Positions 27,753 to 37,176 of a stretch of 64,000 nt of DNA are shown in pieces; position 1 is the first letter of the stretch; the number at the start of each line of letters is the position of its first letter. The notes under the pieces were generated by a model. It was not told the origin of the DNA. It saw only the letters and a program-made list of their open reading frames with translations, and did not search any database. Position numbers and translations under genes: made by a program. This DNA comes from Ferruginibacter sp. (lineage in GTDB: Bacteria > Bacteroidota > Bacteroidia > Chitinophagales > Chitinophagaceae). The stretch is from assembly GCA_025963635.1 (NCBI GenBank), contig JAOQAK010000002.1:306003-370002 (forward strand), given 5' to 3'.

Positions 27753-29918
27753 TTAGTTTTTTACAAGTTTCAGTTCATTGATAATATTTGTTGCTCCGCC
27801 CAGTTTATCGATACACCATAAAACATAGCGCACATCCACACAGATAGTTCTGTTAAGGTCTTTGTCAAAAGCAATTTTATGACTTAGTGCTTCATAGTTG
27901 CCATCAAAAGCCAATCCGATTAAATTGCCATTGGCATCAATCACCGGGCTTCCGCTATTGCCGCCAGTTATATCATTGGTGGTGATAAAATTTACTACCA
28001 GGTCGTTTTTAGCTTTGTCGATGTATTGTCCAAAATCCTTTTTCTTCATCAATTCAATTTGTTTTGCGGGCAAATCAAACTCATAATCACCGACAACATA
28101 TTTTTCTATAATCCCTCTTCCTGTTGTGACATAATCGTATTGCACCGCATCGCGGGGACTGTAACTTTTTACATTGCCATAGCTAACTCTCATGCTGAAA
28201 TTAGCATCCGGGTACATCTTTTTTGCTGCTACAGGGTCCATTGCCATAATACCCTTCAGGTAATTTCTGCCCAGTTCTGCATTTTTATTGGTAAACGCTG
28301 TATACAATGGAGCATACCTGGTATTGTAATTTTTCAAAAATTCGGAAGCATACGCAAATGCGGGATCTGCCAGTAATGTGGCTGCGTCAGGATGGGCAAC
28401 GAATGCCGTCCATTTTGAATTATCTAAAATCATGGTATTGGCAAATACATTCCTGGCCCATTTTTTAAAAGTGGCTTCATCCTGCAGATCTCCATAGGTT
28501 GTTTTCAACCCTTCATAAAAACCTGCGGGATGCTGATCTTTATTTACATCGTGGTAAAATTTCATGGCGGTGACTGCCAATATCTTTTCATCGCTCACCA
28601 GGTCCTCTGATTCAAGAAACGTTTTTCTAGCAGCAGTTGCAGCATCCACCGTCTTTTTGGTTTCAGCCGGAGTGATGCCGGGTTTCGACAGGTTAGATTC
28701 CAGGTACACAAGCGAGGAGGCGAATGCTGCCAACGGAGATCCTAAAATTCCTTCCGATAGGTAAGTGCGTTGTTTGCTATAAGGGGTCCATGTTTCGTAG
28801 TTTTTAGCATAATCTGCCATTATGTTCTCATAGGCAGGTTTGCCTTTGGCCCATTTTAAAAAATTTGCTTCATAGGCTTGCTTTTGCTGGTAGGTTCCAA
28901 ACTTCTTTAGCTGCTTTGTTTCACCATCAAAAAATTTCCAGTAATTGGCAATAGAAGCATAGTTACTGGCAAGCTTTAATTTAACGGCAGGGTCCTTGAT
29001 CATTTGCTCAAACATCAATTTTAAACGGGCATCGCGTAATGCTACAAGCGATGGGTTTTCAATATCGATTTTCAATTTCACACCATAGCTTGTTTCATAG
29101 CGGTTCGTTCCGCCGGGATAGCCATAGATCATTGCATAGTCGCCATTTTTAAGTCCTTTGATGCTAACGGGCAAAAAATGCTTTGGTTTTAGCGGCACAT
29201 TCTCGTTGCTGAAATCAGCGGGCTTGCCGTCTTTTGTAGCATATACCCTGAATATAGAAAAGTCTCCTGTATGTCTTGGCCATTCCCAATTATCCGTATC
29301 TCCCCCAAATTTCCCCACGCTTTCCGGCGGCGCACCTACCAGCCGTATGTCCCGGTAAGTTTTATATACATACATAATATATTGATTGCCTTTAAACATG
29401 CTGTAAATTTTGCCTGCCAGGCCGTTGTCATTATCAGCAACTTTATCTGTAATGGATTTGTACACATCCGGTGTTTTTTTTACCCTGTCGGTCCATTCAA
29501 GTCCCTTTAATCCATCTTCTACTTCTCTGGTTACATCCACTATCCTATCGAGGAACTGAACCGTTAAACCGCTTTTAATTTCCTGCCCTTTATTATATGC
29601 ATAAAAGCCGTTTTGCAAATAATTGTTTTCCACAGTACTTGCTCCCGCAATGGCAGCATAGCCACAATGATGATTTGTAAATATCAGACCCTGGTCGCTC
29701 ACTATTTCGCCGGTACAGCCACCGCCAAAAATGAGAATTGCATCTTTCAGGGAGGATTTATTAACGGAATACAATTGCTCCTTTGTTAATTTCAATCCTT
29801 TCTTTACCATATCAGCATACACCTGTTGGCCGAGTAACATGGGCAACCACATACCTTCATCAGCACTCGCTTTTAATAACGAGATGGTTAGTACAACCGC
29901 GACAAAAATTTTCTTCAT
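27753..29918 (-). CDS. S46-family dipeptidyl-peptidase, DPP7-like
   Basis: 721 residues from ATG 29918, a periplasmic serine peptidase that removes dipeptides from peptide N-termini. It has a signal peptide (to about 20), catalytic His in FTNHHCGYAAI, Asp in FGGDTDNWEWPRHTGD and Ser in ITGGNSGSPVIDANG. The residue 18 after the catalytic Ser is Gly (AFDGNYE); in characterised enzymes Gly here goes with hydrophobic P1 preference (DPP7) and Arg with acidic P1 (DPP11). A frame extension to 29942 lies across the promoter and is rejected. Confidence 0.93.
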   Translation of the reverse strand: MKKIFVAVVLTISLLKASADEGMWLPMLLGQQVYADMVKKGLKLTKEQLYSVNKSSLKDAILIFGGGCTGEIVSDQGLIFTNHHCGYAAIAGASTVENNYLQNGFYAYNKGQEIKSGLTVQFLDRIVDVTREVEDGLKGLEWTDRVKKTPDVYKSITDKVADNDNGLAGKIYSMFKGNQYIMYVYKTYRDIRLVGAPPESVGKFGGDTDNWEWPRHTGDFSIFRVYATKDGKPADFSNENVPLKPKHFLPVSIKGLKNGDYAMIYGYPGGTNRYETSYGVKLKIDIENPSLVALRDARLKLMFEQMIKDPAVKLKLASNYASIANYWKFFDGETKQLKKFGTYQQKQAYEANFLKWAKGKPAYENIMADYAKNYETWTPYSKQRTYLSEGILGSPLAAFASSLVYLESNLSKPGITPAETKKTVDAATAARKTFLESEDLVSDEKILAVTAMKFYHDVNKDQHPAGFYEGLKTTYGDLQDEATFKKWARNVFANTMILDNSKWTAFVAHPDAATLLADPAFAYASEFLKNYNTRYAPLYTAFTNKNAELGRNYLKGIMAMDPVAAKKMYPDANFSMRVSYGNVKSYSPRDAVQYDYVTTGRGIIEKYVVGDYEFDLPAKQIELMKKKDFGQYIDKAKNDLVVNFITTNDITGGNSGSPVIDANGNLIGLAFDGNYEALSHKIAFDKDLNRTICVDVRYVLWCIDKLGGATNIINELKLVKN

Positions 29919-29939
29919 TCGTATTTGATTTTTAGGGAG

Positions 29940-29947
29940 CAAACCTA
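29940..29947 (-). promoter_or_regulatory. -7 promoter element of S46 gene
   Basis: TAGGTTTG on the minus strand, perfect TANNTTTG, 21 nt before ATG 29918. Confidence 0.55.
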
Positions 29948-30099
29948 CATCAAAATGATGACTCCCCGTTTTTGCCAGATAATTTATAAGAGAGATTTTA
30001 CACTTTTTGTTGCTGTATCCCTAATATGCAGCCTGTTCAACTTACGATAGTGCCATTGACATGACTTATAATACAATTTAGTTGAAACGACTTAACTTA

Positions 30100-30107
30100 T
30101 ATGTTTG
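30100..30107 (+). promoter_or_regulatory. -7 promoter element of candidate ncRNA
   Basis: TATGTTTG, perfect TANNTTTG; TTTA lies 19 nt upstream (30077-30080) as a weak -33 box. By the spacing seen at leaderless genes, the start would fall near 30111-30112, at the closing stem of the RNA. Confidence 0.5.
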
Positions 30108-30108
30108 G

Positions 30109-30250
30109 AGGTACAAAATCGCAATTACCGGAACAGAGCATCCGGGCAGGTTTGTACGAATGTGAATTGATCAGGCATTCTGGTAGCGTTCGGGATTGTT
30201 CGGAACAGGGACAAAATATCTGGCTGGAGGCGATTTTGTACCTTTTTAAT
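30109..30250 (+). ncRNA. Candidate structured RNA (rod-shaped, 6S/SRP-like outline)
   Basis: AGGTACAAAATCGC (30109-30122) is perfectly complementary to 30230-30243, a 14-bp closing stem around 107 nt, followed by TTTTT. Inside, CCGGAACA (30128-30135) pairs with TGTTCGG (30197-30203) with one bulge, and GAATG (30158-30162) with CATTC (30176-30180) forms an end hairpin. A consensus -7 box sits right before the stem. No reading frame explains this. The outline (long rod with internal loops, about 135 nt) resembles 6S or small SRP RNAs, but I could not find the SRP GGAA/AGCAG core, so the identity is open. Confidence 0.5.
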
Positions 30251-30330
30251 CTTCTTACCTCGTTTTGGGTCTTCGGATGAAATTAACAGCACCAAACAGA
30301 AATTATTAACCATAAAACAACAGTAAACAG

Positions 30331-30338
30331 TAAATTTG
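30331..30338 (+). promoter_or_regulatory. -7 promoter element of GH3 gene
   Basis: TAAATTTG, perfect TANNTTTG, 21 nt before ATG 30360; it overlaps the earlier TTG 30336 and argues against that start. Confidence 0.55.
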
Positions 30339-30359
30339 TTTACAAACCTATTCCATTGC

Positions 30360-31898
30360 ATGCCAATTTTTGAATTGAAACTTCCAAAAAGTATTGCAAG
30401 GGCTTTAAGCCTCCCCCGCAGTGATCCCAGGCGGCAACAGGTAAAAGTGCTGAAGAAGTTATTGCGCAAAGCCAGGTTTACACAGTTTGGTCAATTATAT
30501 AAGTTCGACGAAATTTTAATGAGTATCAATCCGGGCAAAAAGTTTCAGCAATTGGTTCCCACTTACAATTACAGCGAAATTTATGCGCAGTGGTGGCACA
30601 AGGCAAAAGACGGCATCCCGGATGTTTGCTGGCCGGGCGTCATTCATTACTTTGCCCTTAGTAGCGGTACCAGTGAAGCTTCCAGCAAATTTATCCCGAT
30701 CACCAAAGATCTTATCCGCAGCAATACCATTACCAGTTTTAAGCAGCTTTTAAGTCTTGCCAAATATGAAGATGTTCCGAGAAGCGCAATAGGCAAGGGC
30801 TGGCTAATGCTTGGCGGAAGTACACAACTGCAAAAAGGCCCTACTTATTTCGCCGGAGATCTGAGCGGTATTCAGCAAAAAAACATTCCTTTCTGGTTCC
30901 AGGGACTTGGCTTGTATAAGCCCGGCAAGAAAATAGCCCGTGAAAAAGACTGGGCAAAAAAATTGCAGGAAATCGTTGACAATGCACCCAATTGGGATAT
31001 TGGTTTTATTGTAGGTGTACCTGCGTGGTTGCAACTCTGCATGGAGAAGATCATTGCCCGGTACAATCTAAAAAACATCCATGAGATGTGGCCCAATCTT
31101 GCTTTCTATGTGCATGGTGGAGTGGCGATGGAACCTTATAAAAAAGGATTCGAAAAATTATTGGGTAAACCCATCACCTATATAGAGACCTATCTTGCAA
31201 GTGAAGGATTCCTGGCCTACCAAAACCGGCAGGATGCTGTGGGGATGCATCTCGCATTGAATAATAATATCTTTTTTGAGTTTGTGCCTTTTGATGAGGC
31301 CAATTTTGATATTGATGGCAATATGGTGGAAGAACCTAAAGCTTTAATGATCCATGAAATCGAAGAGCATAGGGAATATGCCATTTTAATAAGTACCAAT
31401 GCCGGCACCTGGCGCTACGCCATTGGCGATACGGTAAGATTGGTAGACAAGGAGAAAAGTGAGATCATCATTACAGGCCGCACCAAACATTTCTTAAGTC
31501 TTGTTGGCGAACATTTGAGCGTAGACAATATGAATAAGGCTATTGAAATGGTGAGTGAAGAGCTAAATATTTCCATACCGGAGTTTACAGTTGCCGGTGA
31601 GCCTCATGGGTTATTTTTTGCGCATCACTGGTTTGTGGGAACGGACGACCTGGTGAGTCCTGCCGACTTACGATTCCGGATAGACGAGAAACTGAAGGAA
31701 CTCAATGATGACTACGAAGTGGAAAGGCAACATGCCCTGAAAGAAGTAATTGTAACTGTGCTTTCTGAAGATACTTTTATGGAGTTCATGAAATTAAAAG
31801 GTAAGGTTGGCGGCCAGCATAAATTTCCAAGGGTTTTAAAAGGAAAAATGCTGGAAGACTGGCAAAAATACCTGAAAACAACTGCTATCTACACATAA
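30360..31898 (+). CDS. GH3-family acyl-acid-amido synthetase-like protein
   Basis: 512 residues. It matches the GH3 family (adenylating ANL-type enzymes known from plants for joining auxin or jasmonate to amino acids, and widespread in Bacteroidota with unknown substrates). Visible motifs: phosphate loop YFALSSGTSEASSKFIP, the adenine-site stretch ITYIETYLASEGF, TWRYAIGDTVRLV and ITGRTKHFLSLVGEHLS. Cytoplasmic. It begins after the candidate ncRNA and is probably monocistronic. Confidence 0.9.
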   Translation: MPIFELKLPKSIARALSLPRSDPRRQQVKVLKKLLRKARFTQFGQLYKFDEILMSINPGKKFQQLVPTYNYSEIYAQWWHKAKDGIPDVCWPGVIHYFALSSGTSEASSKFIPITKDLIRSNTITSFKQLLSLAKYEDVPRSAIGKGWLMLGGSTQLQKGPTYFAGDLSGIQQKNIPFWFQGLGLYKPGKKIAREKDWAKKLQEIVDNAPNWDIGFIVGVPAWLQLCMEKIIARYNLKNIHEMWPNLAFYVHGGVAMEPYKKGFEKLLGKPITYIETYLASEGFLAYQNRQDAVGMHLALNNNIFFEFVPFDEANFDIDGNMVEEPKALMIHEIEEHREYAILISTNAGTWRYAIGDTVRLVDKEKSEIIITGRTKHFLSLVGEHLSVDNMNKAIEMVSEELNISIPEFTVAGEPHGLFFAHHWFVGTDDLVSPADLRFRIDEKLKELNDDYEVERQHALKEVIVTVLSEDTFMEFMKLKGKVGGQHKFPRVLKGKMLEDWQKYLKTTAIYT

Positions 31899-32075
31899 GA
31901 GGCAACCTCCCTGGTCTCTCAGAATAAAAATATTTGTGGTTTAGAATTCCCTTGCAAGTTCTTTTCATCGCCTGGATATATCTCAGTGCGATAAGGGTTT
32001 AAATTAATCAATTGTTGCCGCGTTAAAAATCAGTATTTAGCAATTCGTGTAATTCGTTTCTTTTCTTAATTCGTG

Positions 32076-32816
32076 TTATAAAGAATTTCCATTCAAAAAA
32101 GCTGTTGCTCTTTCCAGATCTTCAGGCGTATCAATCTCCACGCCCATATATTTTGTCAACACCATTTTTAGCGGTATCCGATTTTCCAGGTAGCGAAGGC
32201 ATTCAATTTTTTCCGCTGCTTCAAGGGGTGTTATTTCCCAGTTGGTAAAATCCATCAATGCCTGTTTACGGAATGCATATACACCAATATGTTCATAATA
32301 TATTGGGTTTACCTGTTTGTCACGATGATATGGGATTACACTGCGACTAAAGAACAGGGCCTCCATATTTTTATTCACAGCTACTTTAACATAATTGGGA
32401 TCATCAATAAATTGCTTTGATGTCAACACCTGCATCAATGAAGCCACTTGTACGTCTTTACCCGAATCTCCTTCGAACACATTCAATAATTCCTGCAATG
32501 ATTCTTTCTGAACAAATGGCTCATCACCCTGTACATTCACCACAATATCCAGTTCTATCGCAGCTACCGCTTCTGCGATCCGGTCGCTCCCGCTTTCATG
32601 TTCCTTCATGCTTTTGATCGCTTTGCCGCCGTTGGCAATAATTTCATCATAGATGATTTCGCTGTCCGTTACTACATACACATCATCAAATAGCCGGGTT
32701 GCAATGGTATTATCATAGGTGTGCCGGATAACCGTTTTGTTGCCCAGCATTTGCATCAGTTTGCCCGGGAAACGGGTAGCTGCATAACGGGCCGGGATCA
32801 TCGCAATTTTTTTCAT
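32076..32816 (-). CDS. kdsB: 3-deoxy-manno-octulosonate cytidylyltransferase
   Basis: 246 residues; activates KDO to CMP-KDO for lipopolysaccharide inner core. The N-terminal [16 protein letters not shown], the [10 protein letters not shown] strand (metal-binding Asp), the [15 protein letters not shown] block and the C-terminal [13 protein letters not shown] are diagnostic. Presence implies KDO-containing LPS. A -7 element lies upstream. Confidence 0.96.
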   Translation of the reverse strand: MKKIAMIPARYAATRFPGKLMQMLGNKTVIRHTYDNTIATRLFDDVYVVTDSEIIYDEIIANGGKAIKSMKEHESGSDRIAEAVAAIELDIVVNVQGDEPFVQKESLQELLNVFEGDSGKDVQVASLMQVLTSKQFIDDPNYVKVAVNKNMEALFFSRSVIPYHRDKQVNPIYYEHIGVYAFRKQALMDFTNWEITPLEAAEKIECLRYLENRIPLKMVLTKYMGVEIDTPEDLERATAFLNGNSL

Positions 32817-32836
32817 TCTTCAAAAATTTATAAAAA

Positions 32837-32844
32837 CAAAGTTA
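32837..32844 (-). promoter_or_regulatory. -7 promoter element of kdsB
   Basis: TAACTTTG on the minus strand, perfect TANNTTTG, 20 nt before the ATG. Confidence 0.55.
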
Positions 32845-32866
32845 TCAATTATGTATGCGCTTATGA

Positions 32867-32895
32867 TTGAAAACAAATTTGATTTATTATATTTG
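32867..32895 (+). promoter_or_regulatory. Promoter of ATP-grasp/alpha-E/transglutaminase cluster
   Basis: TTG (32867-32869), 18 nt, then TATATTTG (32888-32895), perfect TANNTTTG. The leader would be about 45-50 nt. Confidence 0.55.
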
Positions 32896-32947
32896 AAGGG
32901 ATAAGGATTGAATGATTGCCTGCCATTAACTTCCCAAAACTGTTTAT

Positions 32948-34396
32948 ATGCAAACAAGTGAACTAATGCAGTCATATTTGGTAGATGCCAATACCTGGGA
33001 TGAAATGTACTCTGATTCATCTGTAAGAGAACAATATAAGAATGCAGTAGAGTTCCTCGAAAAGCTTTCAATAGACGACTTAAATAAAAGGGAAGATTTT
33101 GCCAAGCGCCTGTTCATGAGCCAGGGTGTAACCTTTACTGTTTACAGCAGTGGTGAAGGAATTGAAAAGATTTTTCCATTTGATATTATCCCCCGCATCA
33201 TTACCGCCAAAGAATGGGAATATATTGAAAAGGGCATTAAGCAAAGATTAAAAGCACTCAATCTTTTTTTAAAAGACATTTACAGTAACCAGTTTATTAT
33301 AAAGGATGGGGTGATCCCTGCGGCAATGATCTATAGTTGCCCTCATTATCTCCGGGAAATGCACAACTTTCCTGTTCCGTACGATATCTATGTACATATC
33401 TCCGGTATTGACCTGATCCGTAACAATGATGGTACATTTTATGTTCTGGAAGATAACCTGCGTACACCCAGCGGGGTAAGTTATATGCTGGAAAACAGGG
33501 AAATCACCAAGCGCATCTTTCCTTATCTTTTGCCGCAAAGCAATGTACGCAGTGTAACAGAGTATCCTACTATTTTACACCGCAACCTTGTCTCGCTATC
33601 TCCAAGACAAATTCGCAATCCAACCATTGTATTACTAACACCGGGGATTTATAATTCTGCCTATTTTGAACATACTACCCTGGCAAGACTGATGGGAGTT
33701 GAACTGGTGGAAGGAAGTGATCTGGTAGTTGATAACCACAAGGTATACATGAAGACTACCAGTGGCCTTCAACAGGTGGATGTGATTTATCGCCGTGTGG
33801 ATGATGAGTACCTCGATCCGCTGGTATTTGATCCGGGCAGCATGTTGGGTGTAGCGGGTATTATGAGTGCTTACCGTAAAGGCAATGTGGCCATTGTAAA
33901 TGCGGTAGGCAATGGTGTGGCGGATGATAAGGCAGTGTACACTTTTGTTCCGGCAATGATTCGGTATTACCTCAACGAAGAGCCGCTGCTGAAAAATGTG
34001 CCCACTTATCAGTTAGGCAAAGACGAAGAGAGAGAGCATGTGTTTAAGAACATAGAAACGATGGTAATTAAAAAGACCAATGAAAGTGGCGGCTATGGTA
34101 TGCTGATGGGCAGTGCGGCCACCAGCCAGGAGATTGAAAATTATAAAGCGGAAGTGTTGCAGGATCCGCGGCAGTTTATTGCCCAGCCGATTATCAGTTT
34201 ATCCTCAGCGCCCTGTTATATGGATGGCAAGTTAAAACCACGCAGGGTAGACCTTCGGCCTTACGCATTGTGTGGCCCGGATGGAATAGAAATCGTTCCC
34301 GGTGGATTAACCAGGGTTGCGCTAAGAGAAGGGTCGCTGATCGTAAACTCCTCGCAAGGTGGTGGAAGTAAGGATACCTGGGTGTTGGCGCAGTAA
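32948..34396 (+). CDS. Circularly permuted type 2 ATP-grasp protein
   Basis: 482 residues, former DUF404/DUF407. The order of motifs is the permuted ATP-grasp pattern: FPFDIIPRIITAKEW, NGTFYVLEDNLRTPSGVSYMLENR type stretch (about 160-185), VIYRRVDDEYLDP, TNESGGYGMLMG and the C-terminal RPYALCGPDGIEIVPGGLTRVALREGS. Members ligate an amine to a carboxylate, probably making a peptide-like product. It is the first of three genes (alpha-E and transglutaminase-like follow) that go together in many bacteria. The final stop codon overlaps palindromic element C. Confidence 0.93.
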   Translation: MQTSELMQSYLVDANTWDEMYSDSSVREQYKNAVEFLEKLSIDDLNKREDFAKRLFMSQGVTFTVYSSGEGIEKIFPFDIIPRIITAKEWEYIEKGIKQRLKALNLFLKDIYSNQFIIKDGVIPAAMIYSCPHYLREMHNFPVPYDIYVHISGIDLIRNNDGTFYVLEDNLRTPSGVSYMLENREITKRIFPYLLPQSNVRSVTEYPTILHRNLVSLSPRQIRNPTIVLLTPGIYNSAYFEHTTLARLMGVELVEGSDLVVDNHKVYMKTTSGLQQVDVIYRRVDDEYLDPLVFDPGSMLGVAGIMSAYRKGNVAIVNAVGNGVADDKAVYTFVPAMIRYYLNEEPLLKNVPTYQLGKDEEREHVFKNIETMVIKKTNESGGYGMLMGSAATSQEIENYKAEVLQDPRQFIAQPIISLSSAPCYMDGKLKPRRVDLRPYALCGPDGIEIVPGGLTRVALREGSLIVNSSQGGGSKDTWVLAQ

Positions 34397-34565
34397 AGCC
34401 CCCCTGCCCCCCGAGGGGGGTTCTTGAACTCCGACAATTTGAATAGTTTTTTAATATCGAAGCGGGACAAAATATTAAACAAAAAAGATCACAAGATTGG
34501 AAAATATTATTCACATCAATTTAAATAACTGCTTCTTAAACCCCCCTTTGGGGGGCAGGGGGGCC
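34396..34565. repeat. Paired palindromic element C, inside the cluster
   Basis: Left unit 34396-34426 (AAGCCCCCCTG... to GGGGGGTTCTTG) and right unit 34538-34565 (inverted). It fills nearly the whole gap between the ATP-grasp stop (34394-34396) and the alpha-E start at 34573, with about 110 bp of spacer. Confidence 0.8.
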
Positions 34566-34572
34566 ATCATTT

Positions 34573-35508
34573 ATGCTAAGTAGAGTTGCCGATAGTTTAT
34601 ACTGGATGAGCCGATACATGGAGCGCACTGATGGTATTTTAAGGATGTTGAAGATCAATTATGCTTCGTCGCAGGATGATACGCAGGAATTTTCATGGAA
34701 ACCTGTGTTAAAGATCTTTACCTTCCTGGAGGAGGAGCAGGCCAATGCGCTGGCACATGATACCCGGGCCGTTTTACAATTTATGGTAATCGGCAAAGAC
34801 AACCCAAATTCGGTGCTCAATATCATAACCCTGGCACGGGAGAACGGCCGCAGCGTTCAGGATCATATTACCAAAGAAATGTGGCAGTGTATCAATGACT
34901 TTTATCACATCATGCGGCAGGAGAAGCTGGCTGATCTCTTCCAGCAGGAAGACCCGATTACCGTGCTGGATAATTTAATTAAACAGGGGTTGCTGTATTT
35001 TGGCACTACCGATGTTACCATGGCAAGGGGAGAAGGCAATTCTTTTATCAGTATTGGTAAGTTTTTGGAAAGAGCTATCCAGTCAACTGATATTTTAGAT
35101 GTAAAATTCAGCGACATGAATTATGAAATGGATAAGATCACGGACACCACTTATTGGAAATACATGCTGATGTCCATTTCAGGATACGAACTCTACCTGA
35201 AAACCTACCGTGGAGGCTTTGAAGCTAAGAATGTAGTGGAACAAATCCTTTTAAATGAACAGTTTCCCCGCTCCGTAATTTATTCTATCAATCATCTGCA
35301 TCGTTATTTTGAGCGATTGAAAAGCGAGCACAATCGATCTGATTATAACCAGATCGATTTCATGATCGGAAAAATTAAAAGCAAGGTAAAATTTTCTACT
35401 CCTGATTCAATCATTAATGAAGGGCTTCACTTTTTTTTAAATGAAACCAAGAAAGGCCTGTTCGAAATTGGCAATAAGCTGAACCATAATTATTTTGCTT
35501 ATGCCTGA
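34573..35508 (+). CDS. Alpha-E domain-containing protein
   Basis: 311 residues, almost all helical, former DUF403. MLSRVADSLYWMSRYMERTDG is the family start. It is regularly found with the permuted ATP-grasp protein and transglutaminase-like protein; the exact catalytic role is unknown but the three are thought to make or process a peptide-type product. Expression past element C needs read-through or an internal promoter. Confidence 0.92.
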   Translation: MLSRVADSLYWMSRYMERTDGILRMLKINYASSQDDTQEFSWKPVLKIFTFLEEEQANALAHDTRAVLQFMVIGKDNPNSVLNIITLARENGRSVQDHITKEMWQCINDFYHIMRQEKLADLFQQEDPITVLDNLIKQGLLYFGTTDVTMARGEGNSFISIGKFLERAIQSTDILDVKFSDMNYEMDKITDTTYWKYMLMSISGYELYLKTYRGGFEAKNVVEQILLNEQFPRSVIYSINHLHRYFERLKSEHNRSDYNQIDFMIGKIKSKVKFSTPDSIINEGLHFFLNETKKGLFEIGNKLNHNYFAYA

Positions 35509-35607
35509 TGATTATCACCGGGTCGGTATTTCGTAACAGCGAATTTCCGGAGGATGATCGTGATTATTAACTGTTGCATTATTCAATTGCAGCAATAAAC
35601 CTTCCTT

Positions 35608-36570
35608 ATGCCGAGAATCTTTATACATCATGTTACAAAGTATACTTATCCGGAGCCGGTGCGTGACAGTGCCAACCAGGTGATGCTTTATCCTATAAAA
35701 GACGAGAATCAGGAAGTGCAGAGCCAGCGTTTAACCATCACGGGAGAACCCTTTGTAGAGCAGTTCAGGGATTATTATGGCAATGAGGCAGGCTCCTTTA
35801 TGAACATTGCCCCACACAAAGAACTGCGGATTGATTCTAATATTATCGTGGTCACCAAACCGATCAGGTATCCTACAGATGAAATTCCCATTGAGAAGCA
35901 ATGGGAATACCTGCTTCAAATCAGGTATGTAGTTCCCTTTATCGACTTTTTGAAACAGGAAAATTTCATCGCGTTGCCTGAAGTGAAACAAATAGCCGAT
36001 GCCGGGTTTTATAAATCGGTGTCCGTTTTTGTGGCGGTGCAACAACTGAATAAGTATGTGTACGATAATTTCGAATACATTAAGGGCATCACAAATGTTG
36101 AAACCACGCTGGATGAGATATGGAAATTACGTGCGGGTGTATGCCAGGATTTTGCACACATGTTGCTGGTAATGCTGCGGTTGCTAAATATTCCTGCAAG
36201 ATATGTGAGCGGGTATGTTTGCGGCCATAATAATAACCTGCGTGGCGAAGGTGCTACCCATGCCTGGGTGGAAGCATATATTCCTTTTTACGGATGGCTT
36301 GGACTGGATCCTACCAATAACTATATAGTGAGTGACGGGCATGTACGACTGGCGATCGGCAGAAATTTTAGCGATTGTTCACCGGTAAGAGGAACTTATA
36401 AAGGTACCGCCAAACAAACACTGGAAGTAGGTGTATCTGTTTCTTATGAAGATACTGCAGTTATAAAAGAAGTATACCCGGTCTTGACTTCACAGGAACT
36501 AAAGGTTGCCGGCAGTGGAGAAGATAATTCTTACAGGCGGCATTTGCAGATGATACAGCAACAGCAGTAA
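35608..36570 (+). CDS. Transglutaminase-like family protein
   Basis: 320 residues: an N-terminal beta domain (bacterial transglutaminase N-terminal type) and a papain-like core with Cys in RAGVCQDFAHMLLVMLR, His in GATHAWVEAYIPF and Asp in GLDPTNNY, a complete Cys-His-Asp triad. It likely cleaves or cross-links an amide bond. No signal peptide; cytoplasmic. It is the third gene of the cluster and converges with the DUF2007 gene. Confidence 0.93.
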   Translation: MPRIFIHHVTKYTYPEPVRDSANQVMLYPIKDENQEVQSQRLTITGEPFVEQFRDYYGNEAGSFMNIAPHKELRIDSNIIVVTKPIRYPTDEIPIEKQWEYLLQIRYVVPFIDFLKQENFIALPEVKQIADAGFYKSVSVFVAVQQLNKYVYDNFEYIKGITNVETTLDEIWKLRAGVCQDFAHMLLVMLRLLNIPARYVSGYVCGHNNNLRGEGATHAWVEAYIPFYGWLGLDPTNNYIVSDGHVRLAIGRNFSDCSPVRGTYKGTAKQTLEVGVSVSYEDTAVIKEVYPVLTSQELKVAGSGEDNSYRRHLQMIQQQQ

Positions 36571-36584
36571 ATAATTCAGGACCT

Positions 36585-37013
36585 CTAATTCTGATTGAAT
36601 TCATCTCCCGCCAGGGTTTCCGGTAAACGGTCGCTTTCATACCCGCATTTTTCACACCGATAAACATAATCCCGGGCCACTGCGTAACTCGAAAAGATCC
36701 ATGTAAAGATGGCCGTTAGATAGTTGACAGTGCCTGGCTTTGCTAAGTATACAAAGTGATTGCTGCCGCATTTCGGGCAGGTAGCAGCTTTTAGGTACTC
36801 CGCATCATATTGCTTCAGTATCTCTTTTACCGATGCTTCATCGGAATTTTTAACCACTAGTTTTATACCCCCGATTGCATTGGTTAAAATCGGATCGATT
36901 GTGACTGTGTATTCATCTTTCAAATAACATTCAATGCCCGCAGCATGCAATTTTGTTAGCATGATATTGGCCGAAAAATAATTATCAAAGGTTCTTACGG
37001 TTACCAGGTTCAT
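36585..37013 (-). CDS. DUF2007 domain-containing zinc-ribbon protein
   Basis: 142 residues from ATG 37013. The N-terminal DUF2007 domain (VTVRTFDNYFSANIMLTKL, IGGIKLVVKNSDEASVKEIL) resembles signal-transducing PII-like folds. Then CPKCGSNHF and CEKCGYESD give a possible zinc ribbon, with one membrane-like segment between. An alternative ATG at 37061 would add 16 residues. Function unknown. Confidence 0.82.
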   Translation of the reverse strand: MNLVTVRTFDNYFSANIMLTKLHAAGIECYLKDEYTVTIDPILTNAIGGIKLVVKNSDEASVKEILKQYDAEYLKAATCPKCGSNHFVYLAKPGTVNYLTAIFTWIFSSYAVARDYVYRCEKCGYESDRLPETLAGDEFNQN

Positions 37014-37176
37014 AAGGATTTTTGCTTTTATCAGCCAGTCACTTTCAGATTCGTCTGGCATTTCTGAAGCTTTTCAGGTAATATTTTTGCTTTCACTAAC
37101 ATTCAAGCTACTTCGACATATCTGCTATCCGCGGCACAAATCGGACATCAAAAAATCAGCTATCAGACACCTGATT

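Noticed and set aside
30109..30250. Firm identification as SRP or 6S RNA
   Set aside because: No diagnostic core sequence could be found by eye; kept only as candidate ncRNA.
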